NCBI RefSeq assembly: GCF_001499965.1
Contig: NZ_LQIT01000036.1
Coordinates: 1 to 64,000, forward strand
Direction of reading: 5' to 3'
Origin: Mycobacterium sp. GA-2829
GTDB lineage: Bacteria; Actinomycetota; Actinomycetes; Mycobacteriales; Mycobacteriaceae
DNA length: 64,000 nt
In this document: piece by piece, positions 25,855 through 33,693 of the stretch
Numbering within the stretch: position 1 is the stretch's first letter
How the letters are laid out: the number at the start of each line of letters is the position of its first letter
Program-made: the position numbers and the translations under genes
Notes under the pieces: generated by a model
Database searches by the model: none
What the model was told of the DNA's origin: nothing
What the model saw: only the letters and a program-made list of their open reading frames with translations

Positions 25855-26469
25855 TCAGCCTGCGTCGTCGATGGTGGTGGTGACCGCGACGAGCTGTGGT
25901 CGGGCCGGGGCCGAGGCGAAACCGAACGCCACCGGGGGCGACAGCGGACGCAGCGCACCCAGGTCGGTGCCGCGGTACCGACCCGCTGCCGAGACGATCA
26001 GCCTGCTGCGGCGCACCCCGTAGTACTCGCGGCGGCCGTTGCCTGCGGTGCCCGCGGTGTGCACACCCCGCACGAGCCGCGACGCCACCGGATCGATCGC
26101 TCGCAGCCACCGGGGTGCGGTGGCCAGCCGGGCGGGGACCAGCCGCAGCACCCGGTCCAGCGGTGCGGGGCCGCCGAGCCCGACGTCGAGGTCCAGCACC
26201 GCGGTACGCACGGTCAGCCTGTCCGGGTCGAGAGTCGCTGTGACGGGGCCGGTTTCGACGCGGTCGAAGTGGTAGGTGGATGCGACGAAGTCGGCGACCG
26301 CGTCGTCGGGCGCCAACAGCACACGCCGGCCGTCGGGTTGCTGCACCATCACGTCGGTGAAGGACCCGAACGGTGAGTCCTGCCAGTGGCCCACGACCAG
26401 GCGTACCCGGGCGGCGGTCCCCACACCGGCGATGTGGCCGGTGAAGACGTGTCTCAGCTGCCGGTCCAC
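25855..26469 (-). CDS. Conserved hypothetical protein coupled to echA1
   Basis: This is a 204-residue soluble protein from the GTG at 26469 (DRQLRHVFTGHIAGVGTAAR). It is rich in beta-strand-like segments (TDVMVQQPDGRRVLLAPDD, TVRTAVLDLDVGLGG, RLIVSAAGRYRGTDLGALRPL) and has no cofactor motif I recognise. Its start lies 16 bases inside the end of echA1, so it is almost certainly translated with it. A longer reading upstream is antisense-like sequence inside echA1. The function is unknown. Confidence 0.65.
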   Translation of the reverse strand: MDRQLRHVFTGHIAGVGTAARVRLVVGHWQDSPFGSFTDVMVQQPDGRRVLLAPDDAVADFVASTYHFDRVETGPVTATLDPDRLTVRTAVLDLDVGLGGPAPLDRVLRLVPARLATAPRWLRAIDPVASRLVRGVHTAGTAGNGRREYYGVRRSRLIVSAAGRYRGTDLGALRPLSPPVAFGFASAPARPQLVAVTTTIDDAG

Positions 26470-27233
26470 TGTGGGGGGCGTTTCTCGGCGAATGCGACCG
26501 CCCCCTCCCTGGCGTCCTTGCTGGCGAAGACCGGCATCAGGATCTTCATCTGCTCGGCGAACTGTTCTTCGGGGCTCCACCCGCGAGATTCGACGATGAT
26601 GCGTTTCGTCGCGGCCACCGCGAGCGGGCCGTTGGCGGTGATCCGGCCTGCGAGTTCGAGCGCCGCATCCAGCGCGCCGCCCGGTTCGGCCAGCACGTTG
26701 ACCAGGCCGAGTTCGTGGGCGCGTTCGGCGGTCAGGTTGTCCCCGGTCAGGGCCAGTTCCATCGCGATCGCATACGGGATGCGCTGCGGCAGCCGCAGCA
26801 GACCGCCGCCACCGGCGACCAGACCGCGTTTGACCTCAGGGATCCCGAACGCCGACTCGCGGGAGGCGACGATCAGGTCGGTGGCCAGCGCCAGTTCGGT
26901 GCCCCCGGCGAGCGCGTAGCCCTCGACCGCGGCGATCAGCGGTTTTGCCGGCGGGCGCTCGGTGAAGCCGAGGCCGCGGCCTTCGATGTCCACGCGCTCG
27001 CCGCGGGCGAACGCCTTGAGATCCATTCCGGCGCAGAAGCTGCCGCCGGCACCGGTGATGATGCCGACCGACAGTCCGGCGTCCCCGTCGAGGCGGTCCA
27101 TCGCATCGGCGAGTCCGCGGCTGACCGCGGCGTCGACCGCGTTCTTGGCCTTGGGCCGGTTGATGGTGACGACCAGGATACGGTCCCGCTGCTCGACGAG
27201 GACGACGTCTTCGGTGCTGGCTTCGTTGCTCAC
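26454..27233 (-). CDS. echA1: Enoyl-CoA hydratase/isomerase family, EchA1-like
   Basis: This is a 259-residue crotonase-fold enzyme, probably hydrating trans-2-enoyl-CoA in beta-oxidation. The CoA/oxyanion segments are ITGAGGSFCAGMDLKAF and EGYALAGGTELALATDLIVA. The position of the usual first catalytic Glu is occupied by GGTELA as in typical hydratases, and FGIPEVKRGLVAGGGG carries the second. The gene starts at GTG 27233. It matches the order of M. tuberculosis Rv0222 (echA1). It overlaps the downstream hypothetical gene and is preceded by the repeat-protein gene on the same strand. Confidence 0.87.
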   Translation of the reverse strand: MSNEASTEDVVLVEQRDRILVVTINRPKAKNAVDAAVSRGLADAMDRLDGDAGLSVGIITGAGGSFCAGMDLKAFARGERVDIEGRGLGFTERPPAKPLIAAVEGYALAGGTELALATDLIVASRESAFGIPEVKRGLVAGGGGLLRLPQRIPYAIAMELALTGDNLTAERAHELGLVNVLAEPGGALDAALELAGRITANGPLAVAATKRIIVESRGWSPEEQFAEQMKILMPVFASKDAREGAVAFAEKRPPQWTGS

Positions 27234-27263
27234 GCGGGTGATGCTAACCCACGCGAACGCGGA

Positions 27264-28205
27264 TCAGTCGTCGCTGCCTGCCTCGGACTTCTTCTTGTCG
27301 GCAGCGTTACCGTTGTCGGCACTGTTGTCGTTACCGTCTGCGCCGCTGTCGACTTTCTCGTCGTCCTTCTTGTCGGCCTTCGTGTCCGTGTCGTCGACGG
27401 CCTTCTTCGTGGTCCGGCTCAGCGTCGCGGTGTCGTCGCTGTCGGTGTCGGCGGTGACGTCGACGGTGGCCTCGGCGGTGCGCCCGGTGCTGATGCCGGG
27501 CCGACTGCCTGCGTAGCGGATGCCCACGTTGAACGCGCCGACGGTGTAGTCGCCGGTGTTGAAGAACCCGACGTTGCCGACCCCGGTGTTGCCGACGCCG
27601 AAGTTGAACTCCCCGGTGTTGAAGAACCCGACGTTGTAGGAGCCGGTGTTGCCCGCGCCGAAGTTCCGCTGCCCGCCGCGGTTGTCGAAGCCGACGTTGA
27701 AGTCGCCCTCGTTGTCGCCGCCGATGTTGAAGTCGCCGCGGTTGTCGTAGCCGATGTTGAAATCGCCGACGTTGCCGGTGCCGATGTTCGCGGTGCCGTC
27801 GTTGTCGCCGCCGATGTTGAAGTCACCGTCGTTGTTCACACCCGCGTTGAACAGGCCCTCGTTGCCGTATCCGAAGTTGGGGGTGCCGGTGAGCAGGCTG
27901 AGCTGGACGCCCGGACGGCCGGGCTCGGGATCGAGTCCGTCGACCTCCGGGAGCGCGATCTGCGCGGAGACCTCGGGTTCGGGCGCCGGCGCGAGCACGG
28001 CCGCCACCTCGACCGGGGCGCCCGCCGGGCGGGCCTGTACCGGCTGCGCCTCGACCCGCGGCACGATGCCGGCGACCGCAGCCGTCGGCGCGACGGCCAC
28101 GTCGCGGGACGTCTCGGGCAGCGGGGTGTTGGACCCGCCGACGATCAGGCCCGCACTCGCGAGGGACACACCGGCGATGAGGTAGGAACGGGCGGAGACT
28201 TTCAT
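27264..28205 (-). CDS. Secreted protein with MPTR-like NxGxxN pentapeptide repeats and an acidic/lysine tail
   Basis: This is a 313-residue protein starting at an ATG behind AGGAG. It has an N-terminal signal-like hydrophobic segment (SYLIAGVSLASAGLIVGG) and an Ala/Pro/Glu-rich linker to about residue 105. Residues 110-225 hold about twenty degenerate pentapeptide repeats of the form (F/Y)N(V/I)G(x)(x)N(x)G, the same pattern as mycobacterial PPE-MPTR proteins. The tail (about 240-313) is dominated by Asp, Lys and Thr. It has no PPE or PE domain. Pentapeptide_2 repeats form right-handed beta-helices. The function is unknown; surface exposure is inferred from the signal. Confidence 0.8.
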   Translation of the reverse strand: MKVSARSYLIAGVSLASAGLIVGGSNTPLPETSRDVAVAPTAAVAGIVPRVEAQPVQARPAGAPVEVAAVLAPAPEPEVSAQIALPEVDGLDPEPGRPGVQLSLLTGTPNFGYGNEGLFNAGVNNDGDFNIGGDNDGTANIGTGNVGDFNIGYDNRGDFNIGGDNEGDFNVGFDNRGGQRNFGAGNTGSYNVGFFNTGEFNFGVGNTGVGNVGFFNTGDYTVGAFNVGIRYAGSRPGISTGRTAEATVDVTADTDSDDTATLSRTTKKAVDDTDTKADKKDDEKVDSGADGNDNSADNGNAADKKKSEAGSDD

Positions 28206-28310
28206 TGTCACTCCTGGAGGAATGTGCAGAGCACGGGATTGGTGCCCGGTTGGTTCCCCGGCGGAATCTGCGCAAACGCAAGGAGTGCTTACGGGTCTCT
28301 TACGTGTTCA

Positions 28311-28646
28311 TCAGGGTCGGCCGCGCGAGGGCGTCTGGTTGGCGACACCGTGGCGCAGCGGCGTATTCGCCTCGGCCGCAGTGGATTCCTGCACGGTCGA
28401 ACCACGGGGAGTGGGCGTGACGCCCGGGGCGTTCGACGGATCGCCACCGGACGGCTCGGCCCCGCCGTGGAGTTCCTTCAGTCGCGCGTGCAGGATCTCG
28501 AGCACCGGGATGCGGTTGCCGTGGGCCTCTTCGTGGTCGAACAGCACCCGCAGCTGGGTCTCGTCGAGGGACCGGATCCGGTGCCGGAGATCCGACAGCG
28601 GGGTCTGGTCGTAGTCGGGCAGCGGGAGATCGTCGTGTTGAGCCAT
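28311..28646 (-). CDS. Small conserved protein with DUF8129-like N-terminus
   Basis: This is a 111-residue protein from the ATG at 28646. Residues 5-55 (LPLPDYDQTPLSDLRHRIRS, then LRVLFDHEEAHGNRIPVLEI) match a short helical motif I associate with actinobacterial proteins of the DUF8129 type. The remaining 55 residues are low-complexity and probably disordered. The biochemical role is unknown. It lies divergent from the LPLAT acyltransferase gene, which is suggestive because related domains occur near lipid-storage genes, but that is inference. Confidence 0.65.
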   Translation of the reverse strand: MAQHDDLPLPDYDQTPLSDLRHRIRSLDETQLRVLFDHEEAHGNRIPVLEILHARLKELHGGAEPSGGDPSNAPGVTPTPRGSTVQESTAAEANTPLRHGVANQTPSRGRP

Positions 28647-28762
28647 ACGAGACGGGTGCCCGCCGCGGGGGTGCGGTAACCGCACGCGGTTGGGAAAGCG
28701 CCGGCACGCTGGGTACCATCGAAACTAGAACACGTTACATTTTGACACCCCGAGGGGGAGCC

Positions 28763-29557
28763 GTGCCGTCGTCGGACATCGCGAAGTGGGACCCCGCCTT
28801 CACCGAACGTGTCATGGGCGTGTTGCGGCCCCTCCTCAAGGCCTACCACCGCGCCGAGATGCGCGGCCTCGAACACTTCCCGGCCGCGGGCGGCGCGCTG
28901 GTGGTGTCCAACCACTCCGGTGGGCTGTTCGCGATGGACGTCCCCGTCTTCGCGTCGGGGTTCTATGAAGAGTTCGGCTACGACCGGCCGGTCTTCACGC
29001 TGTCGCACGACCTGCTGATGACCGGTCCGACCGCGGAGTTCTTCACCAAGACCGGGTTCATCCGCGCCAACCACGACAACGCCGACGAGGCGCTGCGCTC
29101 CGGCGGTGTGGTGATCGTGTTCCCGGGCGGCGACTACGACGTGTACCGGCCGACGCTGGCCGAGAGCAAGATCGATTTCGGCGGCCGCACCGGCTACGTG
29201 CGCGCGGCCATCAACGCCGGGGTGCCGCTGGTCCCGACGGTCTCGATCGGCGGCCAGGAGAGCCAGCTCTATCTCAGCCGCGGGGAATGGCTGGCCAAGA
29301 CCATCCGCCTGGACAAGCTGCTGCGGGCCAAGATCCTGCCGATCTCGTTCGGGTTCCCGTTCGGCCTGTCGGCGGTGTTGCCGGTCAACTTGCCGCTGCC
29401 CACCAAGATCGTCACCCGGGTGCTCGAGCCCATCGACATCGTCGCCGAGTTCGGCGAGGACCCCGACGTCGACGAGGTGGACGCCCACGTGCGTCACGTC
29501 ATGCAGCGTGCGCTCGACGAACTCGCCGCCGAACGCCGCTTCCCGGTACTGGGCTGA
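28763..29557 (+). CDS. Lysophospholipid/glycerolipid acyltransferase (PlsC-MGAT-like)
   Basis: This is a 264-residue acyltransferase of the LPLAT superfamily that would transfer an acyl chain to a glycerolipid. The acceptor/catalytic block is SNHSGGLFAMDVPVF, a variant of the NHxxxxD motif with the Asp spaced further away as in the MGAT-like group. The second block FPGGDYDVYRP replaces the usual FPEG. I chose the GTG at 28763 with the purine-rich GAGGGGGAG just upstream over an earlier TTG. The following alpha/beta hydrolase starts about 55 bases later on the same strand. Together with the WS/DGAT gene nearby, a triacylglycerol role is plausible. Confidence 0.83.
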   Translation: MPSSDIAKWDPAFTERVMGVLRPLLKAYHRAEMRGLEHFPAAGGALVVSNHSGGLFAMDVPVFASGFYEEFGYDRPVFTLSHDLLMTGPTAEFFTKTGFIRANHDNADEALRSGGVVIVFPGGDYDVYRPTLAESKIDFGGRTGYVRAAINAGVPLVPTVSIGGQESQLYLSRGEWLAKTIRLDKLLRAKILPISFGFPFGLSAVLPVNLPLPTKIVTRVLEPIDIVAEFGEDPDVDEVDAHVRHVMQRALDELAAERRFPVLG

Positions 29558-29612
29558 GCGTTTCGACCGTGGTCACGGCGGCTACTCCCGAGCGACTGGA
29601 CCCCGAAGGAAG

Positions 29613-30863
29613 TTGGCGATTCACAAAGTGCCGGTAAAGTTCAAACCCAGACCGCTGCTCGCGACGAGCGCCGAACTGGTCAACGCCGCCAACGGCGTTG
29701 CACCGCTGGGGCGCAAGGGGTACCCGACGCTCCCGACGTTCGCGTTCGGCTGGCCCACCAGCGAGCTGGCGCCGCTGTACCTCGTCGGGTCCGTCCTCGA
29801 CACCGTCCGTCGTGCCCTGCTGGGGCATTTCACGACGCGCACGGGCCGCGCCGCGCTGGTGCTCAAGGTGCTCACCTGGGCGCTGCTGGTGGTCATCCAA
29901 CGCCGAAACGTCAAGGCCGAACCGTACTTCCAGGCCGGGCTGCGCGAGGCGCTCGGAGACGACTACAAGGCGGTGGCCGCGCAGTCCCAACCGGCGCGCC
30001 GCCACGGCGGGGTGTTCCGGACCGGTTGGTCGCGCAGGCGGTACGTGGAGAGCACCGTGCGGTACGGCCCGCACCGGGCCAACACCGCCGACATCTGGCG
30101 CCGCAGCGACCTGCCCCGCGACGGTCGCGCTCCCGTGCTGCTGCAGGTGCCCGGCGGGGCGTGGGCGATCGGGATGCGACGCCCGCAGGCGTATCCGCTG
30201 CTCAGCCACATGGCCGAACGCGGGTGGATCTGCGTGTCGATCGGCTACCGGATCAGCCCGCGCCACACCTGGCCCGCGCACATCGTCGACGTCAAACGAG
30301 CGCTGGCATGGATCCGCGAGAACATCGCCGACTACGGCGGCGACCCCGATTTCGTCGCGATCACCGGCGGTTCGGCCGGTGGTCACCTGACCGCGCTGGC
30401 CGCGCTCACCCCGAAAGAACCGCAGTGGCAGCCCGGTTTCGCCGACGCCGACACCTCCGTCAAGGCCGCGGTCCCGGTGTACGGGCGCTACGACTGGTTC
30501 TCCGGCGACGGCGACGGCCGACCGGAGTTCCTCGCGTTCCTGCAGAAGTTCGTGGTCAAGAAGCCGTTCCGCGGCAACCGCCGCGATTACCTCGACGCCT
30601 CCCCCATCACCAAGGTCCGGTCCGACGCGCCACCGTTCTTCGTCCTGCACGGCGCTGACGATTCGATCATCCCCGTGCAGGAGGGCCGCGACTTCGTCGA
30701 GGAGCTCCGCAAGGTGTCCACGTCTCCGGTGGCGTATTCGGAGATCCCGCACGCCCAGCACGCGTTCGACTTCTTCGGTTCACCGCGCGGGCATTACACC
30801 GCCGAGGCGATCGAACGGTTCCTGTCCTGGGTGCACGCCAAGGACAAGGGTCCCGCCGGCTAG
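29613..30863 (+). CDS. Alpha/beta hydrolase (LipC/LipO-like esterase)
   Basis: This is an esterase of about 416 residues. An N-terminal part of about 140 residues with hydrophobic segments (LAPLYLVGSVLDTVRRALLG; LKVLTWALLVVI) may associate with the membrane. The hydrolase domain shows QVPGGAWAIG (oxyanion region), TGGSAGGH (nucleophile Ser), LHGADDSIIPV (acid) and AQHAFD (His). It is paralogous to the LipC gene 1.5 kb further on. The start is uncertain: TTG 29613 has a close AAGGA, and GTG 29628 is the alternative. It converges with the WS/DGAT gene with a 4-base overlap of stops. Confidence 0.83.
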   Translation: MAIHKVPVKFKPRPLLATSAELVNAANGVAPLGRKGYPTLPTFAFGWPTSELAPLYLVGSVLDTVRRALLGHFTTRTGRAALVLKVLTWALLVVIQRRNVKAEPYFQAGLREALGDDYKAVAAQSQPARRHGGVFRTGWSRRRYVESTVRYGPHRANTADIWRRSDLPRDGRAPVLLQVPGGAWAIGMRRPQAYPLLSHMAERGWICVSIGYRISPRHTWPAHIVDVKRALAWIRENIADYGGDPDFVAITGGSAGGHLTALAALTPKEPQWQPGFADADTSVKAAVPVYGRYDWFSGDGDGRPEFLAFLQKFVVKKPFRGNRRDYLDASPITKVRSDAPPFFVLHGADDSIIPVQEGRDFVEELRKVSTSPVAYSEIPHAQHAFDFFGSPRGHYTAEAIERFLSWVHAKDKGPAG

Positions 30864-32278
30864 GGCGCCATCGCGGTCTCGACCACCGTCAAGCCTTCGG
30901 AAAGCCCAGCGGCCGAACGGATCTCGACGAACGCCTCGACCATCGCGTCGGTCAGCTCGTGGGGGTCCTCGAGCGTGGCGCCGTCGGAGAGCACCGAGAT
31001 GTTGAGCTGGTCGACGTAACTCCAGACGGTGATGTTCAGGCCGCTGCCCGTGGTGAGCGGTCCGACGGAGTAGATCTCGGTGACCAGCGCGCCGCCCACC
31101 CGGCCCCGTTCCCGCGGCCCCGGCACATTGGAGATCGGCAGGTTGAGCACCTTGTTCTGACCGTCCTTGTTGGCCAGCCAGCGGAACAGCGCCTCGGCCG
31201 GTGCGGGCGGGAAGTACGACGACCACCGGCTGACCAGTTCCGGCCCCATCAGGTGGTGGCTCTCCTTCGCCGATGCGGCGGCCTTGTGGCATTCCTGCAC
31301 CCGCTCGAGCGGATCGGCGATGTGGACCGGGATGCACACCAGCACACCGGTGAAGTAGTTGCCGGAGATGCGCTCGGGGTTGAAGTCGAAGCTGACCGGC
31401 ACCGATGCCAGGAGGGGGTGCTCGGCGTGACCGTCGTAGTGCAGCGCCAACTTTCGCAGCGCGCCGGCCGAGATCGCCAGCACCAGATCGTTGAGCGTCA
31501 CGCCCAGATGCTTGGCGGTCTGCTTGATGTCGGCGAGCGCCAGGGTGGCCGTCGCGAACTTGCGCACCCCGTCGACCCGGTGGTTCATGAACGACGGCGG
31601 CGGGGTGAACGGCCGGGTCAGCTCCGGGGAGAGTTTGCGGTTGCTGCGCCGAACCCGTTGCAGCCCTTGGGCGGTGTAGCGCCAGTTGGCGGGCAGTTTG
31701 CCGATCTGGCGCAGGTGGTCGCGGAAGGCGGTGCGGACCAACTCACCGCGGCTGGGCGCAGGGTCGGTGGCGTACGAGTCCCGGTCGTGCTGGGGGCCCG
31801 GTTGCAGATCCATGCCGCGGGCCATGAGGTTCGCCGAGGCGATACCGTCGGCCAGCGCGTGGTGGATCTTGCCGAGGACGGCGATCTTGCCGTCGGCCAG
31901 GCCTTCGATGAAGTACATCTCCCACAGCGGCCTGCTGCGGTCCAGCGGGGTGCTGGCGATACGGCCGACCGCCTCGTCGAGTTCCCTACGGCCGCCGGGA
32001 CTTTCGACCCGGTAGGGCCGGATGTGGTACTCGAGGTCGACCTCGCAGTTCTCCCGCCACATGGGGTGGTGGAACTTGAACGGGATGTCGACCAGCTCGT
32101 AGCGGAACGGGTCGAGTTTGTAGAGCCTGCCGTGGATGACCTGCCGGAACTCCTCGACACCGAACGTGCGGCCACCCAGATCGTCGAGCTGGATCACCGC
32201 CAGCTTGAGCGTGTGCATGTGCACGGTGGGCGTTTCGCTGTACAGCAGAAACGCATCCCAGCCGCTGAGCCGTTTCAC
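30860..32278 (-). CDS. Wax ester synthase/diacylglycerol acyltransferase (Rv0221-like, Tgs family)
   Basis: This is a 472-residue WS/DGAT enzyme that esterifies diacylglycerol or long-chain alcohols with acyl-CoA, making storage lipids. The catalytic motif HHALADG is at residues 139-145, preceded by the usual PLWEMYFIEGL and followed by the C-terminal NLPISNVPGP motif of the family. GTG start at 32278 with an upstream GGGAGG. The gene order with lipC immediately upstream equals M. tuberculosis Rv0221-Rv0220. The 28-base gap to lipC makes co-transcription very likely. Confidence 0.9.
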   Translation of the reverse strand: MKRLSGWDAFLLYSETPTVHMHTLKLAVIQLDDLGGRTFGVEEFRQVIHGRLYKLDPFRYELVDIPFKFHHPMWRENCEVDLEYHIRPYRVESPGGRRELDEAVGRIASTPLDRSRPLWEMYFIEGLADGKIAVLGKIHHALADGIASANLMARGMDLQPGPQHDRDSYATDPAPSRGELVRTAFRDHLRQIGKLPANWRYTAQGLQRVRRSNRKLSPELTRPFTPPPSFMNHRVDGVRKFATATLALADIKQTAKHLGVTLNDLVLAISAGALRKLALHYDGHAEHPLLASVPVSFDFNPERISGNYFTGVLVCIPVHIADPLERVQECHKAAASAKESHHLMGPELVSRWSSYFPPAPAEALFRWLANKDGQNKVLNLPISNVPGPRERGRVGGALVTEIYSVGPLTTGSGLNITVWSYVDQLNISVLSDGATLEDPHELTDAMVEAFVEIRSAAGLSEGLTVVETAMAP

Positions 32279-32306
32279 CTCTGGCCTCCCTCGGTTCCGG
32301 AGGCGT

Positions 32307-33530
32307 CTATATAACCTCTCGCGCGCCGACCAGGCTACGGTTCTTGTGAATCTGCTTGAGGAACAGCCCTATCGCGGTGGCCATCGACCCGGTGCGGGCG
32401 CCGTCGATCATGTCGAATCCGTGTCCGGCGCCGGGCAGTTCCATGTAGCTGACCACCGACCGGGACCGCTCGCGGAGCTTCTCGACGAAGCTGCGGGCCT
32501 GCCAGACCGGGATCACACTGTCCCCGCTGCCGTGGATGACCAGGAAGGGCGGCGCCTCGGAGTGCACCTGCGCCATCGGCGAGGCCTTCCGGAACAGTTC
32601 GGGATGCCGGGAGATCTTGCGCTTGACCACGACGCGTTCGAGGAAGTCGACGAACCGGGCCCGCTCGGCGGTCGAGCGGTCCTCCCAGTCGTACCGGCCG
32701 TAGATGCCGACCACGGCGTCGACCGAGGTGTCCGACCCCTCGGGCAGGCCGCACTGCATCTCCGGATCGTTGATGGTCAAGCCGGCCAGCGCGGCGAGGT
32801 GCCCGCCGGCCGACGCGCCGGCGATGGCCACGAAGTTGCGGTCCCCGCCGAATTTGTCGACGTTGGCACGGGCCCACGCGATGGCGGTCTTGACGTCCTC
32901 GATGTGGGCGGGCCACGGATGATGCGGCGCGACCCGGTAGTCGATGGACAGGCAGACCCAGCCCATCTCGGCCAGGTGCGACATCAGCGCGTAGCCCTGC
33001 AGCATCCGGCTGCCGTGCACCCAGGCACCGCCGGGCACGAACAGCAGCACCGGGGCGGGTTCGGTCGGCAGCCGCTTCGGCCGCCACACGTCGAGCAGCT
33101 GCGAGGGCAGCGGACCGTAGCGGACCGAGGACTTGTGGACGTTGCGACGGTGTTCGAACGCCTTCCACAGCGGGGGCGCCTTCTCCGGTGCCGGCCACTC
33201 GATCGCCAGGTCGGCCGGGGGAACCACCCCCCGCAGCGCGCGGTCGGAGACCTCGTGGGTCAGATCGCGCTCCTTCTGGCGAACTTCGGCGTTACCCGGG
33301 TCGAACCAGGATTTCGCCGATGCCGAGAGCAGTTCGGGAATCTGCCGATAGCCCCACACGCCCATCGCCGCCAGCGCGCCGAGGGGTTCGAGGTGCTTGC
33401 CGACGACCGGTAGCGAAGCCGACGCCACACTCATCGCGAGCATGTGGTCAGCGGGCTTGGCGTTGAGCAACCACCTTGCGCGAGACCACATTGTCGGACC
33501 GGGGTACCGGGTGTCCGGTCGTACCGTCAT
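32307..33530 (-). CDS. lipC: Carboxylesterase LipC
   Basis: This is a 407-residue esterase/lipase closely resembling M. tuberculosis LipC (Rv0220), with the shared N-terminal region KPADHMLAMSVASASLPVVG. Catalytic elements are FVPGGAWVHG (oxyanion loop in its PGGAW form), AGASAGGH (nucleophile Ser), VIHGSGDSVIPV (Asp) and GAGHGFD (His). The ATG at 33530 gives an N-terminus of the same length as LipC. It is upstream of the WS/DGAT gene on the same strand, so lipid synthesis and hydrolysis genes share a transcript. It is divergent from the two-domain FadE gene across 163 bases. Confidence 0.9.
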   Translation of the reverse strand: MTVRPDTRYPGPTMWSRARWLLNAKPADHMLAMSVASASLPVVGKHLEPLGALAAMGVWGYRQIPELLSASAKSWFDPGNAEVRQKERDLTHEVSDRALRGVVPPADLAIEWPAPEKAPPLWKAFEHRRNVHKSSVRYGPLPSQLLDVWRPKRLPTEPAPVLLFVPGGAWVHGSRMLQGYALMSHLAEMGWVCLSIDYRVAPHHPWPAHIEDVKTAIAWARANVDKFGGDRNFVAIAGASAGGHLAALAGLTINDPEMQCGLPEGSDTSVDAVVGIYGRYDWEDRSTAERARFVDFLERVVVKRKISRHPELFRKASPMAQVHSEAPPFLVIHGSGDSVIPVWQARSFVEKLRERSRSVVSYMELPGAGHGFDMIDGARTGSMATAIGLFLKQIHKNRSLVGAREVI

Positions 33531-33693
33531 GGCGCGACTGTACCCCCGGGGCGAATTCCCAAACGACAAGATCGCGAACTTGTCTACCCTTCGATTCGGG
33601 CGCATTTTTGTAACATCGCTCACACCCATGCTGACCGGCTCTTTTCATGTCGCTCCTCCGGAACGTCCGTCGACAAATCAAAGGAAATTGCTT

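Noticed and set aside
27264..28205. PPE-MPTR protein call
   Set aside because: The repeats look MPTR-like, but the PPE domain and its Pro-Pro-Glu start are absent; a free signal segment is present instead.
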